The notes beneath the pieces were generated by a model that saw only the letters and a program-made list of their open reading frames with translations, was not told the origin of the DNA and ran no database searches. The position numbers and the translations under genes were made by a program. From Candidatus Pelagibacter sp. TMED106 (lineage in GTDB: Bacteria; Pseudomonadota; Alphaproteobacteria; Pelagibacterales; Pelagibacteraceae): a stretch of 6,546 nucleotides of DNA. Shown piece after piece: positions 1 through 6,546 of this stretch. The stretch lies in NCBI GenBank assembly GCA_002170275.2, contig NHFH02000013.1:14746-21291 (forward strand), written 5' to 3'. The stretch's first letter is position 1. Each line of letters begins with the position of its first letter.

Positions 1-213
1 AGTTGCTCATCTTGTGGTTCTTTTCAAGCAAAAAGAATGGGTGCAAAATATAAAACCATTAATGAAAATGAGTATGTTGGAACTCTAAATGGATCTGGTT
101 TAGCAGTGGGAAGATTAATGATAGCTTTATTAGAAAATAATCAAAATGCAGATGGATCAATAAACATTCCAAATATTTTAAAAAAATACATGAATAATTT
201 AGATAAAATTTGA
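1..213 (+). CDS. serS: Seryl-tRNA synthetase, C-terminal fragment (5' end outside window)
   Basis: Frame 1 is open from the first base and stops at TGA 211-213, giving 70 residues. SerRS is a cytoplasmic class II aminoacyl-tRNA synthetase that activates serine with ATP and charges tRNA-Ser (and tRNA-Sec where present). The fragment is its very C-terminal end. It has the [13 protein letters not shown] stretch (residues 1-13) and the class II motif 3, NGSGLAVGR (residues 30-38), whose arginine R38 contacts ATP. These are followed by the family's usual ending, [16 protein letters not shown], and a short basic tail. The family is usually about 420-430 residues, so roughly 350 residues lie to the left of the window. 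The gene is truncated only by the window edge; nothing suggests it is broken. It runs in the same direction as yajC, 47 bases upstream of it. Confidence 0.95.
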   Translation, partial: SCSSCGSFQAKRMGAKYKTINENEYVGTLNGSGLAVGRLMIALLENNQNADGSINIPNILKKYMNNLDKI

Positions 214-222
214 TTATTATTT

Positions 223-251
223 TCTTGTTTAACTAACTCTTTTATTATAAT
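223..251 (+). promoter_or_regulatory. Possible promoter for yajC-secD-secF
   Basis: The 47-base gap between serS and yajC contains an exact TATAAT at 246-251. Upstream there is a weak -35-like TTGTTT at 225-230, separated by 15 bases, which is shorter than the preferred 16-18. If it is used, transcription would start around 257-261, at or just before the yajC ATG, giving an almost leaderless message. AT-rich DNA produces such hexamers by chance, so this is tentative. No hairpin terminator for serS is visible in the gap, and read-through from serS is equally possible. Confidence 0.25.
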
Positions 252-260
252 TATCCTTAA

Positions 261-545
261 ATGAACGGCCAAGGAATAGCACAATTCATACCTCTAATTT
301 TAATATTTGTAATTTTTTACTTTTTTTTAATTAGGCCTCAACAAAAAAGAGTAAAGGATCATAAAGCTATGGTCGAGTCTTTAAAAAGAGGAGACGAAAT
401 TATAACTTCTGGTGGAATAATTGGAACAATAGATAGAGTAATGGAAGATGATCGTATAGAAGTTATTATTGGAGACGATGTTAAGGTTCAAATTATTAGA
501 TCAACAATAACAAGCTTGCTTAAAAAAGAAGAAGTAAAAAAATAA
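261..545 (+). CDS. yajC: Sec translocase accessory subunit YajC
   Basis: YajC is a small single-pass inner-membrane protein that associates with SecD and SecF, and through them with SecYEG, in protein export. This 94-residue protein has the family layout. A short N-terminal tail is followed by one hydrophobic helix (about residues 7-24), then the hallmark RPQQKR at 25-30. A cytoplasmic domain follows, with KRGDEIITSGGIIGTI at about 42-57 and IIRSTITSLL at about 78-87, ending in a lysine-rich tail. Length is normal for the family (about 85-120). The ATG at 261 is the earliest possible start because TAA (258-260) sits directly before it in frame. No Shine-Dalgarno sequence is visible, so translation may begin on a very short leader. 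secD begins 9 bases after the stop, which fits a yajC-secD-secF operon. The individual role of YajC is not essential in E. coli and is less well understood than that of SecDF. Confidence 0.96.
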   Translation: MNGQGIAQFIPLILIFVIFYFFLIRPQQKRVKDHKAMVESLKRGDEIITSGGIIGTIDRVMEDDRIEVIIGDDVKVQIIRSTITSLLKKEEVKK

Positions 546-554
546 TTCTTTTTC

Positions 555-2099
555 GTGTTAAACTTTTCCAAAATAAATATTTTTTTTATTTATCTTATTT
601 TTTTATTAATATCTTTTTTTTCAATACTAAACTTTCAATCACAAGAGAGTCCGTTAGTAGAAAAAAAAGTTAATTTGGGATTAGATTTGCAAGGTGGATC
701 TTACCTCCTTTTAGAGATAGACTCAGATCCTTTAGTAAAAGAAAAAATTCAATCAAAAGTTATTCCTCTAAAAAAATTATTGAAAGATAATAAACTTAAT
801 TATTCAAATTTTAAAATCGGAAATAAAAAATTAACATTCTTATTAGATGATCCTGAAAAACTAAAATTATTATTCTTTTCTAAAAAAGATAATCTTTTAA
901 ATCCCTATATAAATAATTACAATTCATTTGAACTTGATTTAAATATTCTTGAGAATAAAAAAATTGAAGTTTTGTTTTCAAAATATGGTTTACTTACAAT
1001 AAACAATTCAGCTTTGAAACAATCTATTGAAATTGTAAGACGCAGAATCGATGATGTGGGCACAAAAGAACCAACAATATTACAAAGAGGAGATAAAAGA
1101 ATTTTGGTTGAACTGCCAGGGTTAAAAGATCCTGAAAGAATTAAAAGTCTTTTAGGAAAGACGGCTCAACTTAATTTCAGATTAGTTTCAGAAAATGAAG
1201 AATTTGGTGTTGATAAATTAATTTCAGAAAATGGCGAAGAATTAAATGTTAGTAAAAGAATTGTTATGAGTGGTGAAAATCTAATTGATGCTCAACCTAA
1301 TTTTAACAGCCAATCAAATCAACCAACAGTCTCTTTCACTCTAGATAGAATGGGAGCTCAAAAATTTGGAAGAACAACAACTGATAGCGTTGGCAAAAGA
1401 CTAGCTATAGTCTTAGATGGAAAAATTGTAAGTGCACCCTCCATAAATGAACCTATAACTTCAGGAAGTGGAATGATTTCTGGAAACTTTTCATTTCAAG
1501 AAGCAACAGATCTTGCTTTGTTATTGAGGTCAGGAGCATTACCAACTCCTCTTGATATTGTGGAAGAAAGAACAGTAGGTCCCGACTTAGGAGAAGACTC
1601 AATAAAATCAGGAATAACATCGCTAATAATAGGATTTATTTTAGTTATTTTATTCATGATTTATAAATATAAAATTTTTGGTTTAATAGCTAATTTAGCA
1701 TTAATTGCAAATTTGATTATGCTTGTAGGAGTTTTAACTATTTTAGAAGCTACTTTAACATTACCTGGTATAGCAGGAATAATTTTAACAGTTGGTATGG
1801 CAGTAGACGCAAATGTATTAATCTTTGAGAGAATTAAAGAAGAGCTTAAAACAGAAAAATCTATAATTCATGCTTTTGATATAGGCTATTCCAAAGCAAA
1901 AATTACGGTCCTAGATGCAAATATTACAACTTTGATAGCAGCAGTTATACTTTTTGCCTTTGGATCAGGACCGGTAAAAGGTTTTGCCATTACACTTGGT
2001 ATAGGAATTGTAACCACTCTGTTTTCTGCATATTTTTTAGCTAGACACCTAACATCTATAATTGTCTTAAACAAAAAAGAAGGGGAGATAAGTCTGTAA
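555..2099 (+). CDS. secD: Protein translocase subunit SecD
   Basis: SecD pairs with SecF as an RND-family membrane complex that uses the proton gradient to complete translocation of proteins through SecYEG. The 514 residues begin with one membrane helix (about 6-26). A large periplasmic region follows with GLDLQGG at 42-48, the VRRRIDDVGTKEPTI segment near 161-175, and the P1 region with RLAIVLDGKIVSAPSINEPI at 282-301. After GALPTPLDIVEERTVGPDLG (327-346) comes a bundle of five helices at about 351-370, 373-396, 404-424, 449-470 and 474-498. The motif GMAVDANVLIFERIKEEL (414-431) carries the conserved membrane aspartate, D418, needed for proton-coupled function in the family. It is shorter than E. 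coli SecD (615) but near the size of many alphaproteobacterial forms. The start is GTG at 555, the first usual start codon after an in-frame TAA that is also the yajC stop. No Shine-Dalgarno is visible, so coupling to yajC translation is likely. The stop overlaps secF by one base. Confidence 0.97.
   Translation: MLNFSKINIFFIYLIFLLISFFSILNFQSQESPLVEKKVNLGLDLQGGSYLLLEIDSDPLVKEKIQSKVIPLKKLLKDNKLNYSNFKIGNKKLTFLLDDPEKLKLLFFSKKDNLLNPYINNYNSFELDLNILENKKIEVLFSKYGLLTINNSALKQSIEIVRRRIDDVGTKEPTILQRGDKRILVELPGLKDPERIKSLLGKTAQLNFRLVSENEEFGVDKLISENGEELNVSKRIVMSGENLIDAQPNFNSQSNQPTVSFTLDRMGAQKFGRTTTDSVGKRLAIVLDGKIVSAPSINEPITSGSGMISGNFSFQEATDLALLLRSGALPTPLDIVEERTVGPDLGEDSIKSGITSLIIGFILVILFMIYKYKIFGLIANLALIANLIMLVGVLTILEATLTLPGIAGIILTVGMAVDANVLIFERIKEELKTEKSIIHAFDIGYSKAKITVLDANITTLIAAVILFAFGSGPVKGFAITLGIGIVTTLFSAYFLARHLTSIIVLNKKEGEISL
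2082..2087 (+). promoter_or_regulatory. Likely ribosome binding site of secF
   Basis: GGGGAG lies inside the end of secD, 11 bases before the secF ATG at 2099. It is the only clearly Shine-Dalgarno-like sequence seen ahead of any gene in this window. The spacing is somewhat long, and the one-base TAATG overlap with secD also allows termination-reinitiation, so both may contribute. It supports 2099 as the real start. Confidence 0.45.
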
Positions 2100-3007
2100 T
2101 GAATAGTAATATTGATTTTTCTTCTAAGTTTAAATCTGCAAATTTTTTATCTTTAACCTTTTTTATAATTAGTGTTTTATTTATTGTATTTAAAGGTCTT
2201 AATTACGGTATTGATTTTAAGGGTGGGACTTTAATTGAATTAAGAGCGGATAGTAAAAATTTCAGAATTTCAGATATTAGATCCTCTCTAAGTTCTATGA
2301 ACTTAGGGGATATAAATGTTAAGCAATTTGGAAAAAAAGGTGATTATTTAATTAAAGTTGAACAAAAACAAGAAAATAATAATGAGTTAATTCCAAAGAT
2401 TAAAAAAAGCCTAACTAACAATTTAAACTCAGAAATCAATTTTAGAAGAGTTGAAAATGTTGGACCTAAAATTAGTTCTGAACTTCTACAATCAGGCATA
2501 ATAGCTATCTCCTTATCTCTAGCAGCTATGCTTTTTTATATTTGGATAAGATTTGAGTGGCAGTTTAGTATAGGATCAATCGTTGCTTTATTTCATGATG
2601 TCATAATCACCATAGGCATCTTTTCAATTTTGTCCTTAGAAATCAATCTTTCGATAATTGCTGCAGTTTTAACAATCGTAGGATATTCCATGAATGATAC
2701 AGTTGTTATATACGACCGTATCAGAGAAAACTTAAATAAACATACAAGACTAAATATAAGTGAAACTGCCAATCTTTCTATTAATGAAACCTTATCAAGA
2801 ACAATTATAACCTCTTTAACTACTTTGTTAGCACTAATGTCGATTTACGTTCTGGGAGGAGAAATTTTAAGAGGTTTTGCGTTTGCTATGATTCTTGGAG
2901 TTTTGATTGGAACTTACTCATCTATTTTTGTTGCCGCTCCAGTATTAAAATTTTTTAAAGTGAGCTATAAAACTTTGGAAAAAAAGGATGAAAAAATAGT
3001 TCCTTAA
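2099..3007 (+). CDS. secF: Protein translocase subunit SecF
   Basis: SecF is the partner of SecD in the proton-driven SecDF complex of the inner membrane. This 302-residue protein has the family's six-helix plan. The first helix is at about 16-32, followed by GIDFKGG at 37-43 and a periplasmic domain. VGPKIS at 121-126 leads into helices at about 132-150, 155-179, 183-203, 233-252 and 258-285. Family hallmarks include the HDV motif with membrane aspartate D167 and GYSMNDTVVIYDRIREN at 195-211, which holds charged residues of the type implicated in proton movement. Length is typical (about 300-325). The ATG at 2099 overlaps the secD TAA by one base, so the two products are probably made in matched amounts from one message. 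secD and secF are separate genes here, not the fused secDF found in some bacteria. The gene ends 4 bases before the stop of a convergent gene, and no terminator hairpin is visible after it. Confidence 0.97.
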   Translation: MNSNIDFSSKFKSANFLSLTFFIISVLFIVFKGLNYGIDFKGGTLIELRADSKNFRISDIRSSLSSMNLGDINVKQFGKKGDYLIKVEQKQENNNELIPKIKKSLTNNLNSEINFRRVENVGPKISSELLQSGIIAISLSLAAMLFYIWIRFEWQFSIGSIVALFHDVIITIGIFSILSLEINLSIIAAVLTIVGYSMNDTVVIYDRIRENLNKHTRLNISETANLSINETLSRTIITSLTTLLALMSIYVLGGEILRGFAFAMILGVLIGTYSSIFVAAPVLKFFKVSYKTLEKKDEKIVP

Positions 3008-3011
3008 ATAT

Positions 3012-3614
3012 CTAGTATAAATTTTGAGCCGCTACCATTGATAATAACATCGGAAAAGAAAGCAATGTATTGGCTCTTGAAAACAACATAGCAGTTTTAG
3101 CTGATTTAGCTTTCTCTTCTGGAGAACTGTCAATTAAGCCAAGAGCTTTCTTTTGGTTTGGCCAAATAACAAACCAAACGTTGTAAGCCATTATAATTCC
3201 TAACCACATTCCTATTCCTATAGCTGTATTTTTTCCAAAACCACTTCCTAAATCCAAAGTCATAGCTTGATGTAAGTATCCATTAAGGTATGCAACTATA
3301 AGTCCTGTAATTATAGTTCCTAAAGCAGCCCACCTAAACCAAAATAATGCTTTTGGAGCTATCACTTTACCAATGGCTGGCTTTTGTTCATCTGGAATAT
3401 TTGGCATAGAAGGTATTTGAACAAAATTAAAATACCAAAGTAAACCAATCCACATAATTCCAGTTAGCACATGAAGATATCTAAATAACCAACTAAAAAA
3501 ATATCTATCAAAAGCAAATCCGTCACCCCCAAAGTGAAGTCCTAAGAGTAGCAATATTGCTAGTCCTAGTGAAATATGTACTGTTTTAGATAGAGACTGA
3601 AGTATTGAAACCAT
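3012..3614 (-). CDS. PuuD-like integral membrane protein (urate oxidase N-terminal domain, no cytochrome c)
   Basis: The 200-residue product is almost entirely membrane helix, at about 12-27, 42-66, 88-112, 130-151 and 175-198. It resembles the N-terminal membrane domain of PuuD, an inner-membrane urate hydroxylase (Pfam Urate_ox_N). Recognised features are YLHVLTGIMWIGLLWYFNFVQ (split near residues 46-66), WFRWAALGTIITG at 92-104, NVWFVIWPNQKKALG at 145-159 and SRANTLLSFPMLLSM at 179-193. Histidines H13, H27, H48 and H115 lie in or near helices and could hold a cofactor, which is inference. Full PuuD proteins are about twice as long and end in a cytochrome c domain. Here there is no CXXCH motif and no cysteine at all, and the stop is followed at once by secF. 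The short form may have a different electron acceptor or a different job, so I give no symbol. The start is the ATG at 3614; the next in-frame ATG upstream (3629) is followed almost at once by a stop. No Shine-Dalgarno is seen. It lies 26 bases after uvrA on the same strand and may be cotranscribed. Confidence 0.82.
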   Translation of the reverse strand: MVSILQSLSKTVHISLGLAILLLLGLHFGGDGFAFDRYFFSWLFRYLHVLTGIMWIGLLWYFNFVQIPSMPNIPDEQKPAIGKVIAPKALFWFRWAALGTIITGLIVAYLNGYLHQAMTLDLGSGFGKNTAIGIGMWLGIIMAYNVWFVIWPNQKKALGLIDSSPEEKAKSAKTAMLFSRANTLLSFPMLLSMVAAQNLY

Positions 3615-3640
3615 GATTCACTATATCATAAATTAATTAT

Positions 3641-6520
3641 TTAGGCAGTTTTTTTCATATGAGAATTTCCTAATAATTCTTTAATAAATTTACCTGTATA
3701 ACTGTCACTATTTTGAGATACTTTTTCTGGGGACCCTTCAGCGATTATTTTTCCTCCATTAACTCCACCTTCTGGACCCATGTCAATTATATGGTCAGCC
3801 GTCTTAATAACATCTAAATTATGCTCTATGACAACTACAGTATTTCCAGTATTCGCAAATGCTTGTAATATTTCTAACAATTTTTTAATGTCATGAGAAT
3901 GCAAACCTGTAGTTGGTTCATCTAATATATACAAAGTTCTTCCAGTAGGTCTTTTAGATAGCTCTTTAGCTAATTTTATTCTTTGAGCCTCTCCACCTGA
4001 CAGCGTAGTAGCTTGCTGACCTATTTTCATATAACCTAAACCAACGTGCTTAAGAGTGATTAATTTAGATTTTATACTTTGAATATTTTCAAAAAAAACA
4101 CATCCTTCATCTACTGTCATATCTAAAACATTAGCTATATTCTTATTCTTAAATCGAATTTCTAGAGTTTCTCTATTATATCTAGCCCCTTTACAGGTAT
4201 CACAGGGGATAAAAACGTCTGGTAGAAAATGCATTTCATAAGTAATAACACCATCTCCTTCACATGTTTCACATCTGCCTCCCTTAACATTAAATGAATA
4301 TCTACCAACCTTATACCCTCTAGCTTTTGACTCAGGTAAAGCGGCAAACCATTCTCTTATAGGTCCAAAAGCTCCTGTATAGGTAGCGGGATTTGATCTT
4401 GGTGTTCTTCCAATAGGAGATTGATCAATATCGATTATTTTATCAATTAATTCTGTTCCCTTAAAACCAGTAAAAGCTTTTGGTACCTTTCTACTTTTAT
4501 TTTTGTTTAACATAAGATTGAATGCATTATATAAAGTTTGTAATATTAAAGTTGATTTTCCACTTCCAGAAACACCTGTAACGCAAGTAAAGGTTCCTAC
4601 TGGTATCTTCAAATTAACTTTTTTTAAATTATTTCCACTTGCCCCACTTATTTCTATGTATCTGCCATTTTTTGCTGTTCTTCGTTTTCTTGGAATTGAT
4701 ATAAATTTTTTACCTGATAAATAATCACCCGTTATGCTATTTTTATTTTCAGTAATTTGTTTAACATTACCCTCAGCAACTATCTCTCCACCATTCAAAC
4801 CTGCCTCAGGACCTATATCAATAATATGATCTGAACTTTCCATTGTTTCTATATCATGCTCAACTACTATTACCGTGTTTCCTAAATCTCTTAATTTTTT
4901 CAAAGCTGTAATTAATTTTTTATTATCTCTTTGATGAAGACCAATGGAAGGTTCATCTAAAACATATAACACCCCAGTTAGACCAGATCCAATCTGAGAA
5001 GCCAACCTTATTCTTTGAGCTTCACCTCCAGATAGGGTTCCTGACTCTCTTGATAATGTTAAATAATTTAATCCAACATTAAGTAAAAAATTTAATCTTT
5101 CGTTAATTTCTTTTAGTATATGTTGAGCAATTTTATTTTCACGTTCAGTCAAAACATTCTCTAAATTAGCAAACCATTTCTGAGAATCATCGATTGATTT
5201 TTCTGTAATTTCACTAATGTTAAGTGAATTAATTTTTATACAAAGAGCCTCATCTTTTAATCTCATTCCTTTGCATTTTTCACAATTAGACTCGCTTTGA
5301 TATTGAGAAATTTCTTCTCTTTTCCACTCACTATCAGTCTCTAAGTAACGTCTCTCTAAATTATTAACCACACCTTCAAATGTTTTTTTTGTACTATAAG
5401 ATTCATAGCCATCATCGTAAGAAAATTTAATTTCTTCCTCATCTGATCCATATAAAATTACATCCTGAATTTTTTTTGGTATTTTTTTCCAAGGATCAGA
5501 AAGTGAGATTTTAAAATGCTTAGCAATTGATGACAAAGTTTGAGCATAGTACATAGAAGTCGATTTTGCCCAAGGCTCTATTACTCCATCCTGCAAACTT
5601 TTTTTTGGGTCAGTAATAACTAAATTTGGATCAATATTCAAATTATGCCCAATACCTTCACATTCTTCGCAAGCTCCAAAAGGCGAATTGAATGAAAATA
5701 ATCTTGGTTCAATTTCTTCAATTGTAAAACCACTTTCTGGACAAGAAAATTTTGATGAAAATAACATTTTTTCAAGCTTCCTAAATTTTTTAGGCAAAGT
5801 TTCATTTTCATATTCTACAACCAAAAGTCCGTTAGATAAATTCACAGCTGTTTCTACACTATCAGCAAGTCTGTTACCCAATTTTGAATTTAGAATTACT
5901 CTGTCGACTACAATTGAAATATCATGTTTAATTTTTTTATTTAAGTCAGGAAAATCCTCAATATCGTAATATTTACCATCAACTTTAATTTTGGAAAAAC
6001 CTCTCTTTTTATAATTTAAAATATCTTTTTTGTATTCACCTTTTCTTCCCCTAACTATTGGAGCTAACAGATATATAGTACTGTCTTTAGGTAATTTTTT
6101 AATTTTATCGACCATTTCACTTATGGGCTGAGAAACAATCGGTTTTCCTGTAAAAGGAGAATAAGGAATTCCGATTCTAGCAAATAAAACACGCATATAA
6201 TCATAAATTTCAGTTACTGTAGCTACTGTCGATCTAGGATTTTTAGAAGTATTTTTTTGTTCAATCGAAATAGCGGGACTCAAACCCTCGATTAAATCAA
6301 CTTTAGGTTTTTTCATTTTATCTAAGAATTGTCTAGCGTAAGAGGATAAACTTTCTACATATCTTCTTTGACCTTCAGCATAGATTGTATCAAATGCTAA
6401 AGACGATTTTCCTGAGCCCGATAGACCTGTAATGACGACCAATTTCTCTTTTGGGATTTCAAGAGAAACATTTTTTAGATTGTGTTCTTTAGCGCCTTTT
6501 ACAACGATTTTTTTCAACAT
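3641..6520 (-). CDS. uvrA: Excinuclease ABC subunit A (UvrA)
   Basis: UvrA is the cytoplasmic damage-sensing ATPase of nucleotide excision repair; as a dimer it finds distorted DNA and loads UvrB. The 959 residues carry two ABC ATPase modules. The first has Walker [10 protein letters not shown] at 32-40, signature LSGGEAQR at 496-503 and Walker B ending LDEP at 521-524, with switch histidine H555. The second has Walker [10 protein letters not shown] at 649-657, signature at 840-847, LDEP at 866-869 and H900. The UvrB-binding and insertion regions lie roughly within 115-250 and 290-400. The C-terminal zinc module is complete: C750, C753, C773 and C776, spaced CX2C-X19-CX2C. A CEKC pair is at 413-416. 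The first zinc module is altered: it reads CPESG, so S263 replaces the second cysteine while C260, C284 and C287 remain. I recall the same CPxSG in alphaproteobacterial relatives. Length is normal (about 940-980). The start is ATG at 6520, with no clear Shine-Dalgarno before it. Confidence 0.98.
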   Translation of the reverse strand: MLKKIVVKGAKEHNLKNVSLEIPKEKLVVITGLSGSGKSSLAFDTIYAEGQRRYVESLSSYARQFLDKMKKPKVDLIEGLSPAISIEQKNTSKNPRSTVATVTEIYDYMRVLFARIGIPYSPFTGKPIVSQPISEMVDKIKKLPKDSTIYLLAPIVRGRKGEYKKDILNYKKRGFSKIKVDGKYYDIEDFPDLNKKIKHDISIVVDRVILNSKLGNRLADSVETAVNLSNGLLVVEYENETLPKKFRKLEKMLFSSKFSCPESGFTIEEIEPRLFSFNSPFGACEECEGIGHNLNIDPNLVITDPKKSLQDGVIEPWAKSTSMYYAQTLSSIAKHFKISLSDPWKKIPKKIQDVILYGSDEEEIKFSYDDGYESYSTKKTFEGVVNNLERRYLETDSEWKREEISQYQSESNCEKCKGMRLKDEALCIKINSLNISEITEKSIDDSQKWFANLENVLTERENKIAQHILKEINERLNFLLNVGLNYLTLSRESGTLSGGEAQRIRLASQIGSGLTGVLYVLDEPSIGLHQRDNKKLITALKKLRDLGNTVIVVEHDIETMESSDHIIDIGPEAGLNGGEIVAEGNVKQITENKNSITGDYLSGKKFISIPRKRRTAKNGRYIEISGASGNNLKKVNLKIPVGTFTCVTGVSGSGKSTLILQTLYNAFNLMLNKNKSRKVPKAFTGFKGTELIDKIIDIDQSPIGRTPRSNPATYTGAFGPIREWFAALPESKARGYKVGRYSFNVKGGRCETCEGDGVITYEMHFLPDVFIPCDTCKGARYNRETLEIRFKNKNIANVLDMTVDEGCVFFENIQSIKSKLITLKHVGLGYMKIGQQATTLSGGEAQRIKLAKELSKRPTGRTLYILDEPTTGLHSHDIKKLLEILQAFANTGNTVVVIEHNLDVIKTADHIIDMGPEGGVNGGKIIAEGSPEKVSQNSDSYTGKFIKELLGNSHMKKTA

Positions 6521-6546
6521 ATTTTTTTATAAAATAATAATGATCT
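6521..6546 (-). other. Start of the uvrA upstream region (cut by window edge)
   Basis: Only 26 bases upstream of uvrA are present, nearly all A/T. On the minus strand they contain a -10-like TATTAT (6539-6534) and a TATAAA (6531-6526). Either could belong to a uvrA promoter, but the -35 region would fall outside the window. No LexA-type GTTC repeat is visible in these bases. In many proteobacteria the next gene here is a divergent ssb, which cannot be tested from this window. Confidence 0.2.

Noticed and set aside
321..328. Run of eight T in yajC, considered as a phase-variation tract or frameshift
   Set aside because: The frame is intact through it and it encodes part of the phenylalanine/leucine-rich membrane helix; such runs are common in AT-rich coding DNA.
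1886..2074. 62-codon minus-strand open frame
   Set aside because: It lies wholly inside secD on the opposite strand and has no family features; it is a shadow of the conserved membrane region.
2984..3005. Weak inverted repeat AAGGA / TCCTT at the end of secF, considered as a terminator
   Set aside because: The stem is only 5 bp with a 12-base loop and no T-run after it; this is expected by chance in such sequence.
4162..4347. 61-codon minus-strand open frame in another phase of uvrA
   Set aside because: It is inside the second ABC module of uvrA, overlapping the zinc-finger coding region; the uvrA frame explains the sequence completely.
4503..4724. 73-codon plus-strand open frame
   Set aside because: It is antisense to the Walker A region of the second UvrA module, with no recognisable product or start signal.
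5688..5969. 93-codon plus-strand open frame
   Set aside because: It is antisense to the UvrA UvrB-binding/zinc region; the serine-rich, low-information translation is typical of a shadow frame.
6480..6546. Search for a LexA (SOS) box before uvrA
   Set aside because: A single GTTC at 6484-6487 has no partner at the expected spacing and is inside the coding region; the 26 upstream bases have none. The rest of the promoter is outside the window.

Overview
This window looks like ordinary chromosomal core DNA from a streamlined, strongly AT-rich alphaproteobacterium, most plausibly of the SAR11 (Pelagibacterales) type. That placement rests on very tight gene packing, A/T-rich wobble positions, lysine/asparagine/isoleucine-rich proteins, the serS-yajC-secD-secF order, an alphaproteobacterial-looking UvrA, and a short PuuD-like membrane protein. 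It is inferred from the sequence by eye; no database search was run.

Layout. Plus strand: the last 70 codons of seryl-tRNA synthetase (1-213), a 47-base gap, then yajC (261-545), secD (555-2099) and secF (2099-3007). The last three form a compact run with gaps of 9 and -1 bases. Minus strand, read leftwards: uvrA (6520-3641), then after 26 bases a 200-residue integral membrane protein (3614-3012) related to the membrane domain of the urate hydroxylase PuuD. The two strands converge at 3008-3011 with only 4 bases between stop codons and no visible terminator. Only 26 bases upstream of uvrA are in the window. No intergenic stretch exceeds 50 bases. No RNA gene, mobile element, CRISPR array or notable repeat was seen.

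How the genes work together. YajC, SecD and SecF form the accessory membrane complex that joins SecYEG and uses the proton-motive force to help pull exported proteins through the membrane. SerS supplies seryl-tRNA. UvrA is the damage-recognition ATPase of nucleotide excision repair. The PuuD-like protein has no obvious link to repair, and its substrate is unknown.

I found no convincing new multi-gene system. The points most worth a second look are the stand-alone PuuD membrane domain without its cytochrome c, the altered first zinc module of UvrA, the in-frame yajC/secD junction with a GTG start, and the 4-base convergent junction.
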